From Deltaproteobacteria bacterium (GTDB lineage Bacteria; JAEEML01): a DNA stretch of 55,351 bases. The stretch's first letter is position 1; the number at the start of each line of letters is the position of its first letter. Positions 15,570 to 25,225 of this stretch are shown piece by piece. The stretch spans positions 1 through 55,351 of the forward strand of contig JAEEML010000025.1 of assembly GCA_016283195.1 (NCBI GenBank). Direction: 5' to 3'. Under the pieces are notes generated by a model, which was given only the letters and a program-made list of their open reading frames with translations, made no database searches and had not been told where the DNA came from. Position numbers and translations under genes: made by a program.

Positions 15570-17054
15570 TTAAATTGGTAAAGCCAGGCGCAAGGAAAGG
15601 CCGGCGGTAAAGTGGTTGGCCTTATAAGTACCGGCGGCAATCTCTTCTTGCATGATTAATGAGCCGTCTTTCATTTGGATATCAATGGCTGGTATAATGC
15701 GCGCATTAGAATGCTCAACAGTGGTGGTAAAGCTGTGAATGTAAGCAAATGAGAGATCGATGGTAAATATTTTTGCAATGGTTATGCCGAGACCGGTAGC
15801 CACCCCGATTTTTGGCAAATCCATGCGTGATGTATCCAAATATTCATTAGGAATGGCTCCGCGTTCCCAAAAAAAGCCGCCGCGCAGGGCCAGCATATCG
15901 CCAAGAGGATAATAAGCACCACCAAGGCTGAGCAGCACGCTGGTGCGCCAATGACGTGGCAGAATAATAGTGCCAAAGGTTTTAACACCGTCTATGAGCC
16001 CCAAAGCTTCCAGAGTTTTGTTGTAGAGCTTTATGTTCTTGGTATCGACATAAATATTATCGAGAGTGCTCCAGTCTTCGATTACCGCCGAAAGTTCTAA
16101 ATCCCACTTGGGATAGGCCAGTTGAACAGAAAGACGATAAATATCTGGAATATAAAATGAAATAAGAATAGAATCTTTTTGATCATGGCCGCTTAGCTGC
16201 ATTCCGCCGGTGCTTTTAGTCAGATCTTCAACCGTTTCACCAAAGGTAATATCCAAGCTGCCGTCTGCCCTGGCTTCGATGCCTTTGCTGAAAGAGGCCG
16301 CAAAGCGTACTGGGCCGAAGGGGCCGACTCTAAGGCCCAAAGCAAATGAGCCGGTAAAAGGATCGCGGCCGTCAACTAGAATGGCATTGTCAAAACCGGG
16401 ATCTTCGGAGCCCAGCATATCCGCGCCCATGACCATTGATTGGTGGAATTGCATGTGGATGCCTTGCAAAATAAAGCCGATATCTACTTTAGGATGCAGA
16501 CTAAAGCCCACCCCCAGCTGGAAGTTAATCTGCACCGGACTGCTGACGATGACCGAATAGCGCTGCGCGCCGTCGGCCGGATAATATTCATTGCTGCCAA
16601 GCGGCCCCTGAACGGCAAAGGCTAAAGTAAGCAAGTCTTTGATATTATAACTTAAAGCTGCGGCCGCCGGGCCGATGGAAGTGCCGGTGTTCTCACCAAC
16701 ATCTATGCCGAAAGCCGGCAAAGTCATAAAGGGACCGCCCTGGTTTTTAACAGTTTTAAAATTTGCCAAATCTTCATTGCCGGGAACACCGGCTCGTTTA
16801 AAAGATGATGATTGGTAACCAATATTAGTATCTATTTGAAATTGTAAGCCTTTTAAATCAACTAGTGCAGCCGGGTTCATCCATAGCGCTTCCAAAACGC
16901 CGCCTGGACGCACAATATTGGCACCGCCCCTGGCCATGGTGGCGGCGCCGCGTGTCGGTAAATAATAGCCGCTGGCCAGAGCAGCATCAGCGCTAAAAAA
17001 AGTAGTTGCAAATAAGGTAACTGCCAGAGGCAGTGTCAAATGGTTATACTTCAT
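15570..17054 (-). CDS. OmpP1/FadL/TodX family outer-membrane transporter
   Basis: Outer-membrane barrel of the FadL family, which takes up long-chain fatty acids and other hydrophobic compounds. The start MKYNHLTLPL at 17054 has GGAGG five bases upstream; the four extra residues of the ORF would start inside the leader. After the signal peptide the mature N-terminus is SGYYLPTRGAATMARGGAN, followed by LWMNPAALVDLKGLQFQI, the usual FadL hallmark with the NPA motif. Alternating strands run to the end (FTAGLSLRLALPI). It has its own strong promoter, so regulation may be separate from tex upstream. Confidence 0.92.
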   Translation of the reverse strand: MKYNHLTLPLAVTLFATTFFSADAALASGYYLPTRGAATMARGGANIVRPGGVLEALWMNPAALVDLKGLQFQIDTNIGYQSSSFKRAGVPGNEDLANFKTVKNQGGPFMTLPAFGIDVGENTGTSIGPAAAALSYNIKDLLTLAFAVQGPLGSNEYYPADGAQRYSVIVSSPVQINFQLGVGFSLHPKVDIGFILQGIHMQFHQSMVMGADMLGSEDPGFDNAILVDGRDPFTGSFALGLRVGPFGPVRFAASFSKGIEARADGSLDITFGETVEDLTKSTGGMQLSGHDQKDSILISFYIPDIYRLSVQLAYPKWDLELSAVIEDWSTLDNIYVDTKNIKLYNKTLEALGLIDGVKTFGTIILPRHWRTSVLLSLGGAYYPLGDMLALRGGFFWERGAIPNEYLDTSRMDLPKIGVATGLGITIAKIFTIDLSFAYIHSFTTTVEHSNARIIPAIDIQMKDGSLIMQEEIAAGTYKANHFTAGLSLRLALPI

Positions 17055-17075
17055 AAGAACCTCCAACGAGCGTGC

Positions 17076-17104
17076 ATAATAGTCTTATTTGTTGTCAGTG
17101 GCAA
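17076..17104 (-). promoter_or_regulatory. Sigma70-type promoter for fadL-like gene
   Basis: On the minus strand: TTGCCA, 17 bases, TATTAT, five of six matches in each box. It lies in the short gap after tex. The predicted leader before the ATG at 17054 is only about 15 bases, and it carries the GGAGG site. Confidence 0.65.
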
Positions 17105-17120
17105 GCCTCCAAAGTTTTCT

Positions 17121-19430
17121 TTAGAGCTTCATGCCTTTAAGTGCGGCAAAAGGATTGATTTTTGGCTCGCGGCCGGCAGCTGTGCTTTGCCGGGACTTGT
17201 TGCTAAAATTCTTTTTTGATTGCGCATTGTTAGAAACGCTACTATGCTGGGCGGGAGAGATATTATTTTGTGTATCGTGGCGGGCGCTCAGTGAAATGCG
17301 CTTTCTTACAACATCCACATCAAGCACCGTGACTTTGAGTTTATCTCCCAGCGATACTTCGGCTGCCGGGTCGCTGACAAAATGATCGGCCAACTGGCTC
17401 ACATGGATGAGGCCGTCTTGATGGACGCCGATATCCACAAAGGCACCAAAATTAGTGATATTGGTGACAATGCCTTCGAGCTCCATGCCGGGCACTAAAT
17501 CTTCTATAGTGCTCACATCTTCGCGGAATTTGGGCGGCGCAAAATCTTCTCGCGGGTCCAGGCCCGGTTTTAAAAGCTCGGTTACAATGTCGTTCAAAGT
17601 AGCCATGCCAACGTCTGCACTAACATAATTATTTAATTTTATTCGCTTTACTTCTTCACTTGAGCCAATGAGTGCAGTTAAATTTACTCCCAGATCGCGG
17701 GCCATTTGTTCTACCAGCGCATAGCGCTCCGGGTGCACGGCACTGGCATCAAGCGGGTTTTTTGCACCGCGAATACGCAAAAAACCCGCGGCCTGTTCAA
17801 AAGTTTTCGGGCCAATACCCGGCACTTTTAAGAGCTCTTTGCGGCTTTTGAAGCTGCCGCTCTCCTGGCGGTATTTGGTGATGCGCCCGGCGGCCACCGC
17901 GCCAATGCCGGCCACATAAGAGAGCAGGGCGGAGCTGGCGGTATTTAGTTCCACACCTACATAATTGACGCAGCTTTCCACCACATCATCGAGTTTTTTC
18001 TTTAATAGCTGCTGGGAAACATCATGTTGATATTGGCCTACGCCGATGGATTTGGGATCGATTTTTACCAGTTCGGCCAAGGGATCCTGCAACCTTCTGG
18101 CAATGGAGATGGCGCCGCGCACTGTGAGGTCTAAATTGGGAAATTCCTCTCTGGCTATGTCCGAGGCACTATAGACCGAGGCGCCTGATTCGCTGACCAT
18201 GACCACAATAATTTTGTCTTGCAGAGCTTTGTTTTTCAAAAGTGTGCGCACAAAGCTCTCTGTCTCACGGCCGGCTGTACCGTTACCGATAGCTATGGCA
18301 TAGGGCGCGTGCCTGGTGATAAATTCTCCAAGGACTTTAGTGGCTTCGGCTTCACCGCCAGTATGTGGATAAATAGTGATATTTTCAAGATAATTTCCAT
18401 TGTTATCAAGTGCTGCACATTTGCAACCGGTGCGAATTCCCGGGTCGATACCGATAACGCTTTTGCTGCCCATGGGCGCCGCCAGCAGGAGTTGGCGCAA
18501 ATTCTTGGCAAATACTTCCACGGCGCTTTTGTCGGCTTCAAGTTTATAAGTTGTGCGCAAATCGTTTTCGATGCTTGGGGCCAAAAGGCGGTTTAAACTG
18601 TCCTCTATAGCTTCATTTAGCAGGCAGTACCAAGGACTTTTGGGTTTCCCGGCCATAATGTTGATAATTGCCGGCAAAAGCGCCTTTTCATCCACTTCAA
18701 GGCTGGTGCGCAAAACACCCTCATTTTCGCCGCGCCGGACAGCTAGAAAGCGGTGAGAAGGCATCTCTGCCAGTTTTTCGCTATAATCATAATATTGTTC
18801 AAATTTTGTGGGCTCTTTGCTGGCTTTTGGCACCGCTTCGGCATGTAATACCGCATATTTGGCAAAATAATTGCGTACTAGGCTGCGTACTTCGACATTT
18901 TCGCTAATTAATTCGGCTACAATATCCTTAGCTCCGGAAAGAGCAGCGCTAGCACTTTCTATCCCCATGTCTTTATTGATATATTTTTCAACTTCTGCTT
19001 CTGGTGTGCTGGCGGTTCCCTGGGCCAAAATGAGCTCAGCCAAAGGCAAAAGGCCCTTTTCTCTGGCTATAGTGGCTCGCGTGCGTCTTTTGGGGCGATA
19101 TGGTAGATATAAATCTTCGAGCTCTGTTTTGGCTGTGCAGTTATAGAGAGCCTCTTTAAGTTCCTGGGTCATTTTCCCTTGCTCATTTATGGAATCTATG
19201 ATAGCTAGGCGCCGTTCGTGGAGCTCTTTTAGGTAGGTAAGACGCTCTTCAATGGTGCGGATTTGCACTTCATCTAAACTGCCTGTGCGCTCTTTGCGAT
19301 AGCGGGCGATAAAAGGAACTGTATTACCTTCTTGTAAAAGAGATATCGTAGCGGCGATTTTGGCGGTTGGCAGTTGCAATTCCGCACTTAATAAGTTTAC
19401 GGGATCAAAGGAAATGTTGATTTCTGACAT
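17121..19430 (-). CDS. tex: Tex family RNA-binding transcription accessory protein
   Basis: Full-length Tex (769 residues), a conserved nucleic-acid-binding protein linked to transcription and stress tolerance. The N-terminal helical region has the Tex signature VPFIARYRKERTGSLDEVQI. A YqgF/RNase H-like domain begins at SVIGIDPGIRTGCKCAALD. Helix-hairpin-helix motifs follow (VPGIGPKTFEQAAGFLRI), then an S1 domain (GMELEGIVTNITNFGAFVDIG...GLIHVSQL). The end is a short Ser/Asn/Lys-rich tail. All domains are present in the standard order. A small inverted repeat (AAAGAC-N9-GTCTTT, 19447-19467) lies just upstream in its leader. Confidence 0.97.
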   Translation of the reverse strand: MSEINISFDPVNLLSAELQLPTAKIAATISLLQEGNTVPFIARYRKERTGSLDEVQIRTIEERLTYLKELHERRLAIIDSINEQGKMTQELKEALYNCTAKTELEDLYLPYRPKRRTRATIAREKGLLPLAELILAQGTASTPEAEVEKYINKDMGIESASAALSGAKDIVAELISENVEVRSLVRNYFAKYAVLHAEAVPKASKEPTKFEQYYDYSEKLAEMPSHRFLAVRRGENEGVLRTSLEVDEKALLPAIINIMAGKPKSPWYCLLNEAIEDSLNRLLAPSIENDLRTTYKLEADKSAVEVFAKNLRQLLLAAPMGSKSVIGIDPGIRTGCKCAALDNNGNYLENITIYPHTGGEAEATKVLGEFITRHAPYAIAIGNGTAGRETESFVRTLLKNKALQDKIIVVMVSESGASVYSASDIAREEFPNLDLTVRGAISIARRLQDPLAELVKIDPKSIGVGQYQHDVSQQLLKKKLDDVVESCVNYVGVELNTASSALLSYVAGIGAVAAGRITKYRQESGSFKSRKELLKVPGIGPKTFEQAAGFLRIRGAKNPLDASAVHPERYALVEQMARDLGVNLTALIGSSEEVKRIKLNNYVSADVGMATLNDIVTELLKPGLDPREDFAPPKFREDVSTIEDLVPGMELEGIVTNITNFGAFVDIGVHQDGLIHVSQLADHFVSDPAAEVSLGDKLKVTVLDVDVVRKRISLSARHDTQNNISPAQHSSVSNNAQSKKNFSNKSRQSTAAGREPKINPFAALKGMKL

Positions 19431-19549
19431 AATAACTCCATGTACGAAAGACTATTCTTCCGTCTTTGCCGGTTTTTAGTGAAAGTCTCCTAATACTGCA
19501 AGCAAATTAACTTTAACCATGGCTATTGTTGCTGTTTGGGGAACATCAG

Positions 19550-21682
19550 ATGATGGCACTTTGGAAAAATTTTTTTAAACGTAATGCGCTTACCTTAATT
19601 ATGGCTATTGCCGGAGCGCTTTTGGCCTATTTGGCCCTCATTACTTTGCGCTTTGAGCTACTTAATGAGCTTAATCTCACCTGGCAGCAGGCCTTGCAAG
19701 GTGAAATTAACTACGGAACCCAATATGATATGGCGATTTTGCTTAGCGGCTGGACCGTTTGTCTCGCGCTATATGTCCTTTTCGGCCTTGCGCCAAAGGT
19801 GCCGGTAATAATTATTAACTGGGTGATATATATACCAAATTTGTCTAATTTACTCTTTTTTAAATACTTTGGCATGCGTCTTGAGTGGGACCTCGTAAAA
19901 GAGCATATTGTGGATTTACCCAGTGTGGCTGATAGCGCTGTTGCTTTATCACTTAATGTTGCTACCATATTGTCAATAATCACCATGCTGGCCTCCAGCG
20001 TGCTCATTGCTTTATGCCCAAAATGGCATTCCTGGCCACCGCACCATTTTACCAAAAGGTGGCAGGATATTTTGCTCTTCTCCAGGCTGCCGATGCTTTT
20101 TATAACTGTTTTATCTCTTTTGACATCTTTGGGACTTTGGAATTTTTGGGTAGATACTCAAAGAACAGGCCTGCTTTCCTCGCAAATTATCAAAATTTGG
20201 GTGGATCAAATATGTGGTTACCAGGTTTTTGCCAATAAGAGTGCCGCGACCTTTGTGCTGGCTAAAAATACCAAGCCGCCACTTGAAAAACCAGCGGAAA
20301 TTCTTGCTGACTACCGGAAATTATTAGAAAAAAGCCCATATAAAAGCAGCGAAAATTATGCTGATGGTTTTAGTGATTATCCGCTGGAGCCGGAACTTAT
20401 TAGCGCAGGAGATCCGGCTTGGCCGCTTTTAAGCACTTTGGAAAAAGATGATAATTTTAGCCAAAAGATGCGGGAAAATCTGGGCCTTCCTGCTACGGGA
20501 AAACCCAATGTAATCATGCTGTTTGTGGAATCATTCCGGGCTTATGAGTTTTTGCATCCGGAATTTGGCCCCTTTACATTTCCCCAGACCAAGGAGCTTC
20601 TGGCAAAGCATGGAATTTTCTTTCCAAAAACTTATAGCAGTTCCTGGGCCTCCGGCCAAACAGCCCGCGGCCAGTTTTCTACCGAGTGCTCAATAATGCC
20701 CAATAACCAAGGGCAGCCGACCTATGTCGCTTATACTGCCCTTAGTATTTTGTGTTTGCCGGAGTTTTTGCGGCAAAATGGCTATGAAACTGTGTGGACG
20801 GCTACTATCAGCAGCTCTTTTCACACTATGGGCCTCTGGGCCAGCTTGCATGGCTACAATAAATTTTATGATGGCGATTATTTTGAAGGCAAAGTTCCTC
20901 CTATAGAGCCGGGGTGGGGCAAAGAGGATTATGGCTATTTGGAAGAGAGTGTAAAATTGCTGGAAAGTATCGCCAAAGAGGGCAAGCCTATCTATGCTAA
21001 TTTGCAAACATTATCTACCCATCACCCGCATAGTATTATGCCTGGTTATGAAATACCAGATTATCTTAAAGAAAAATATAAAATGAATGATGAATACGAA
21101 AAATTCTTCTCCCGCTGGCGCTACGAAGACGCGGCATTGGGGAATTTTTTTAATAAGCTCTTTGCTTCCGAGCTAGGCGACAATACCATAGTTATTATGG
21201 TTGGCGACCATGCCTCCCCGGGGCGTAGCGGTGACAAAGTGCCGATTTTGGCTTTGCAGGAGCGCCATAGCCGCATTGTTTTGGCCTTAGTTACTAAAAA
21301 TATGAAAAAACCGGCGGAAATTCCCTGGCCGGTGCACCAAATAGATATTGCGCCGACAGTTGCTCATATAATTGGCCTTAGCGGTAAAGTGAGCTGGCTT
21401 GGGCGCGGCCTTTTTGCCCGGCCCGGTTCGCCTTGGATTTATTCTTTTGGTGGTGGGCGCCAGCAATTTGTTCTAGGCGAACGGCACTGCTATAAACTTC
21501 CCGGCCGCGAAAACTGTTTTGATGTAAAAGAGGGCGATCCGCTCTTTGCGAAAAAACCAACGCCCCAGAGTTTTAATGAAAAAGATGAGAAAATGTTAGA
21601 TTATGTCGATACCTTTTACCGCGCCAACCTGGAAGCTATAGCCGGGAATAAGATATATCCCTATCAAGCTAGACAGTATTAA
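19550..21682 (+). CDS. LtaS-like membrane sulfatase-fold phosphotransferase
   Basis: The start MMALWKNFF at 19550 follows GGGGA seven bases upstream; the TTG at 19526 is less likely. The N-terminal ~210 residues carry about five membrane helices. A large extracytoplasmic alkaline-phosphatase/sulfatase-fold domain follows, with a metal ligand Glu in NVIMLFVESFRAYEF, the predicted nucleophile Thr in SSSWASGQTARGQF, and metal ligands in IVIMVGDHASPGRSGD. This is the layout of lipoteichoic acid synthases, phosphoglycerol transferases and related enzymes. In a Gram-negative cell it more likely modifies periplasmic glucans, glycolipid or LPS; the specific substrate is unknown. It converges with the DUF3737 gene, overlapping by 14 bp. 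Confidence 0.85.
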   Translation: MMALWKNFFKRNALTLIMAIAGALLAYLALITLRFELLNELNLTWQQALQGEINYGTQYDMAILLSGWTVCLALYVLFGLAPKVPVIIINWVIYIPNLSNLLFFKYFGMRLEWDLVKEHIVDLPSVADSAVALSLNVATILSIITMLASSVLIALCPKWHSWPPHHFTKRWQDILLFSRLPMLFITVLSLLTSLGLWNFWVDTQRTGLLSSQIIKIWVDQICGYQVFANKSAATFVLAKNTKPPLEKPAEILADYRKLLEKSPYKSSENYADGFSDYPLEPELISAGDPAWPLLSTLEKDDNFSQKMRENLGLPATGKPNVIMLFVESFRAYEFLHPEFGPFTFPQTKELLAKHGIFFPKTYSSSWASGQTARGQFSTECSIMPNNQGQPTYVAYTALSILCLPEFLRQNGYETVWTATISSSFHTMGLWASLHGYNKFYDGDYFEGKVPPIEPGWGKEDYGYLEESVKLLESIAKEGKPIYANLQTLSTHHPHSIMPGYEIPDYLKEKYKMNDEYEKFFSRWRYEDAALGNFFNKLFASELGDNTIVIMVGDHASPGRSGDKVPILALQERHSRIVLALVTKNMKKPAEIPWPVHQIDIAPTVAHIIGLSGKVSWLGRGLFARPGSPWIYSFGGGRQQFVLGERHCYKLPGRENCFDVKEGDPLFAKKPTPQSFNEKDEKMLDYVDTFYRANLEAIAGNKIYPYQARQY

Positions 21683-22505
21683 TAACAGGATTTTCGCCAA
21701 TATCTTGAATAATTTCGCCAACTTCTTGCACTTCGATATATGAGCCGGAAAGCGGATTTTTGATGCTTGTCACCGGGCTTTTAATAGTGGCGGTGACTAG
21801 AGAGCGCTCAAAAGCCAGGTCACAGGACGGTTCCATGACGCAATCAATGAGGCAGAGATTTTTGGCATAGCAGAGCGGCTGGGTGCCGCCGATACGGCAA
21901 CGAATGAGGGTGAGATTTTGCGCATACCAACCTAAATATTCTCCCATTAGAGTGCTGTCGATAACTGTGGTATTTTGGCTGTGCCAAAAGGCATCTTTGG
22001 TGTCTAACTTAGAATTATAAATAGTGGCGTTTTCTACATATTGAAAAGAATATTTGCCATGCATTTTTAAATCACTGATGGTTAAATCAGTGCTTTTTAA
22101 AAGGGCATATTCCGCCGTAAGCTCACTTTCTTCTATGGCGATATTATGGCAAAACCAGCCGAATTCCGCAGAATTTATGGTGCAGTTTTGTATTTTAATC
22201 CGGGAACATTCTCTGAGAGTTTTTATGCCGTTTAATTTGCAATTTTCAAGAGATATGTCTTTGTCATACCATAGCGGAGCGCGGCAGGTTGTGCTCATGT
22301 CGGCAGCGATTACTCGCCCGTGCTCCACATGCCAGAGGGGATAGCGGAGGTTAAAAACACAATCATTTACTGTGACGTTGCGGCACTCTTTAAGGGCCGA
22401 TTCGCCGTCCTTAGGGCCGGCAAAAGTGCATTTTTCAATGCGGGCACCATTAAGGCCATAGAGGGCGCGCTCTTCATCGAGTGTTAGATTTTTGTATTCT
22501 TTCAT
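21669..22505 (-). CDS. DUF3737 family right-handed beta-helix protein
   Basis: A 278-residue protein with about ten short imperfect repeats of the form (N/D)-xx-(I/L)-xx-C/S-x-(I/L/F) (KIQNCTINSAEFGWFCHNIAIEESELTAEYALL...), as expected of a pectate-lyase-like beta-helix. The whole sequence looks like DUF3737, common in gut Firmicutes and other anaerobes. There is no signal peptide, and no catalytic motif is evident. It starts 18 bp after dnaX in the same direction. The patchy distribution of the family hints at horizontal spread. Confidence 0.8.
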   Translation of the reverse strand: MKEYKNLTLDEERALYGLNGARIEKCTFAGPKDGESALKECRNVTVNDCVFNLRYPLWHVEHGRVIAADMSTTCRAPLWYDKDISLENCKLNGIKTLRECSRIKIQNCTINSAEFGWFCHNIAIEESELTAEYALLKSTDLTISDLKMHGKYSFQYVENATIYNSKLDTKDAFWHSQNTTVIDSTLMGEYLGWYAQNLTLIRCRIGGTQPLCYAKNLCLIDCVMEPSCDLAFERSLVTATIKSPVTSIKNPLSGSYIEVQEVGEIIQDIGENPVINTV

Positions 22506-22523
22506 GGATAACCTCGCCAGATA

Positions 22524-24437
22524 TTAAAGCATTTTTATACTTTCAAGAGAACCATCAAGTATTTCCACTACAGCTTTAATGCGGGCATCACCGGCAGCTT
22601 TTTGGTGCATCTCGCGCAGGCGATTTTTGGCTTTGGCCGAAGCCTGCTCACATAGCGGTGGCTCGGCATTTTGGCTAAGCTCGTTAACAATTTCTATTTT
22701 TATGGGGTGTTTAAAATATTTTTCGGCAAAGTCACGCGCTTTTTTCATGTGCTCAGGCGCGGCTAAATAGCTGCGATAAAAGTCATTTCCCTTAAAACAG
22801 AGTTGAATTACATCAGGTGTAAAAGCATTAAGATAAGCATGCTCCAAAACCGGTGCCAGAGCTGGGTCGTAATTGTTGAGCTGTTTTACAAAATCCGCCC
22901 AACTCGGCCCCTCTTGGCCGGGATTCAGAGCCGGGGCTTGCGGCATAGGGGCAAATTGCTCTTTTGCTGTTTCCTTTTGCGGCACCTCTACCGGCGACGC
23001 GGGCGGGGCAACGCTTTCCCGGGCTAAAATGTAACTATCGGCTGGGTGTGGTGGCTCTTCCTCCGGCGGCATGGAAGCCGGCGCCGATAGTTCAGGAGCA
23101 GCCGGTGGCGGCGGAGAAGGCGGAGAAGGTGGCAATGGCGGCTGAACAGCTACCGCTATTTCTGCCGGTTTGGTTTTAGGTAGCTCCGGTTTAGCTATAA
23201 CTTTCGGCGGCTCCTGCTCCATGCTTTTTTCCGCCGGCATGGGGGCAATCGGCGGGGCCTTTATTGTATAATCATCAGGCACGGACGGCTTAACCGGGGC
23301 ACCGGCGTAAATACTACGCAATTCGTTTAAAATAGCGCTTAAATTATTGGTATGCTCCACGGCGCTACAGCGCAAAATGGCCATATCCAGGATTAATTTT
23401 GGGATAGGGGCATTTCTCAGCTCACGTATTGTGGCAGAAATAAAAGAGAAAAAGCGCTGTAAATCAATTGGCCCGGCTGCCTGAGCCAAGCGGCGCATAG
23501 TAGCCAGTTCACTTTCGGAGCGTTCTAATTGATCCATCGGCAAACCGGCGGAAATAACTGCCAAATCGCGCAATTGCTCGGCTAAAAGCGATGTAAAATC
23601 AACCAGATCATGCCCGGCGCCATAAACATAATTTATAGCGGCTATAGCTCTTTCCGGCTTACGTTCCACAATGCCGATGAGGGCCTCTTCCACATAGTGG
23701 CGATCTACAGCGCCAATGGCTTCGATGACCCGCTCTTCGCTCAAATCATCGCCGCAAAAGGCAATAGCCTGCTCCAAAAGAGACTGGGCATCGCGCATAC
23801 TGCCTTGTGATTCGCGGATAATGACCCTGAGGGCATCGCTACCGATATTTATTTTTTCGGCTTGCATCATCTCCGTAAGGCGGGCCAGCATTTCACTACC
23901 TGGCACGCGGCGAAAATCAAAGCGCTGGCAGCGTGAGAGAATGGTGATGGGAATCTTTTGCGGCTCGGTGGTGGCAAAAATGAATTTTACATGGGGCGGC
24001 GGCTCTTCCAGCGTTTTTAAAAGCGCATTAAAAGCGCTGGTGGAGAGCATGTGCACTTCATCGATGATGTAAATCTTAAAGCGGCTTTTGGCCGGCAGAT
24101 AGCGCACGCTTTCTCTAAGTTCGCGGATATTATCAACGCTGGTATTGGAAGCGCCGTCTATTTCATAAACATCAGGTGAGCTGCCTTCGCTGATTTCTAT
24201 ACAATTTGTGCACTTGCCGCAGGGGTTGACACTGAGCCCCTCTTCGCAATTCAGGGCTTTGGCTAAAATGCGGGCTGCCGAAGTTTTGCCCACGCCGCGG
24301 CAACCGGTAAAAAGAAAAGCATGATGCACTCTGCCGGTGGCAATGGCGTTGCTGAGCGTTTGCACAACGTGCTGTTGGCCGACAAGTTCTTTAAAATTGG
24401 TTGGGCGCCATTTACGGGCCAGAACAAGGTAACTCAT
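22524..24437 (-). CDS. dnaX: DNA polymerase III subunits gamma/tau
   Basis: Clamp-loader ATPase of the replisome. Walker A is GCRGVGKTS (residues 45-53), the zinc cysteines are C64, C73, C76 and C79, Walker B/DExH is IIDEVHML, and sensor 1 is the SRC motif (LSRCQRFDF). A Pro-rich linker (~residues 385-500, PPLPPSPPSPPPPAAPE) leads to a C-terminal tau-type domain (PSWADFVKQLNN...). No obvious A-run slippage site for making a shorter gamma is visible in the linker, but I cannot exclude one. It lies 125 bp after queE, with a hairpin in the gap. Confidence 0.97.
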   Translation of the reverse strand: MSYLVLARKWRPTNFKELVGQQHVVQTLSNAIATGRVHHAFLFTGCRGVGKTSAARILAKALNCEEGLSVNPCGKCTNCIEISEGSSPDVYEIDGASNTSVDNIRELRESVRYLPAKSRFKIYIIDEVHMLSTSAFNALLKTLEEPPPHVKFIFATTEPQKIPITILSRCQRFDFRRVPGSEMLARLTEMMQAEKINIGSDALRVIIRESQGSMRDAQSLLEQAIAFCGDDLSEERVIEAIGAVDRHYVEEALIGIVERKPERAIAAINYVYGAGHDLVDFTSLLAEQLRDLAVISAGLPMDQLERSESELATMRRLAQAAGPIDLQRFFSFISATIRELRNAPIPKLILDMAILRCSAVEHTNNLSAILNELRSIYAGAPVKPSVPDDYTIKAPPIAPMPAEKSMEQEPPKVIAKPELPKTKPAEIAVAVQPPLPPSPPSPPPPAAPELSAPASMPPEEEPPHPADSYILARESVAPPASPVEVPQKETAKEQFAPMPQAPALNPGQEGPSWADFVKQLNNYDPALAPVLEHAYLNAFTPDVIQLCFKGNDFYRSYLAAPEHMKKARDFAEKYFKHPIKIEIVNELSQNAEPPLCEQASAKAKNRLREMHQKAAGDARIKAVVEILDGSLESIKML

Positions 24438-24459
24438 TTTTCACCAAATTACTTAATAG

Positions 24460-24480
24460 AGCGGCTCCCCGAAAGCCGCT
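24460..24480. other. Hairpin just upstream of dnaX
   Basis: AGCGGCT-CCCCGAA-AGCCGCT is a perfect 7-bp stem with a 7-base loop. On the plus strand it is followed by TTTCTTTCT, so it would look like a terminator for plus-strand transcription. Flanking genes both read minus, so on their transcript it is a 5'-leader hairpin 22 bases before the dnaX start. Confidence 0.5.
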
Positions 24481-24562
24481 TTTCTTTCTACTACTCAAAG
24501 CGGGCCAAAAGCAAGAGTTTAGAGAGCAGGGCATAATGCGGAGCGGCGGCAATAGTACACCT

Positions 24563-25204
24563 TTACTCCACTCCCACCACCTTATGCAACTGAATACTAA
24601 GACGCCACTCGGGATGCTCTTCACAGTAGGCGACAGCTGAGGCTAAGTTGCTTTTATATTTAATATTATCGCATGGTTGCAGAAAAAAGTATTTAAAAGA
24701 AAGCGTGGCTAATTTTTCTAAATCCAGCCCCTCTTGCGGATAGACGGCTTTTAACTCGCTGCCGCTCGTTTGCTTTAGCTTGGCTCCGGCTTTGGGGCTC
24801 ACGGTCAGCCAGTCGATGGGCAGGGTAGTGGCAATGGTGCCGTTGGTTTCGCAGGCAACGGTGGCTCCGGCTGCATGGCAGGCTTGGCAGAGAGCTTCAT
24901 CGAGTTGCAAGAGCGGTTCACCGCCGGTAAAAATAATATATGGCTTTGTTCCGGCCGATTGGGGCCAAAGTTTCAGGGCTTTTTGCGCCAGTTCGCCGGC
25001 ATCAGCAAAAATGCCGCCGCTTTCTTTGGCCGGAGCTCTCAAATCAGTATCGCAAAAATGGCAAATAGTACCACTAGTTAGGCGATCTTCTTCGCGCCCG
25101 CTCCAGAGATTGCACCCCATAAAGCGGATAAATATTGCCGGCCGGCCGGCCTCGCGGCCTTCGCCTTGGAGAGAGTAAAAAATCTCTTTTACGGCATAGC
25201 TCAT
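24563..25204 (-). CDS. queE: 7-carboxy-7-deazaguanine synthase
   Basis: Radical SAM enzyme making the 7-deazaguanine core for queuosine from carboxytetrahydropterin. It has SLQGEGREAGRPAIFIRF..GCNLWSGREEDR, the family N-terminus, and FTGGEPLLQLD for SAM binding. The cluster cysteines are C31, C48 and C51, giving a CX16CX2C spacing; proteobacterial relatives of this GCNLWSGREEDR type usually have CX14CX2C, so two residues are inserted. Length (213) is normal. The other queuosine genes (queC, queD, queF) are not in the window. It lies 21 bp after lpdA in the same direction. Confidence 0.93.
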   Translation of the reverse strand: MSYAVKEIFYSLQGEGREAGRPAIFIRFMGCNLWSGREEDRLTSGTICHFCDTDLRAPAKESGGIFADAGELAQKALKLWPQSAGTKPYIIFTGGEPLLQLDEALCQACHAAGATVACETNGTIATTLPIDWLTVSPKAGAKLKQTSGSELKAVYPQEGLDLEKLATLSFKYFFLQPCDNIKYKSNLASAVAYCEEHPEWRLSIQLHKVVGVE

Positions 25205-25225
25205 ATAAACCTCATAACATGCTGA

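Noticed and set aside
19447-19467. AAAGAC-N9-GTCTTT repeat as a tex terminator or operator
   Set aside because: Short 6-bp arms, no T-run and no clear promoter relation; noted only in the tex entry.
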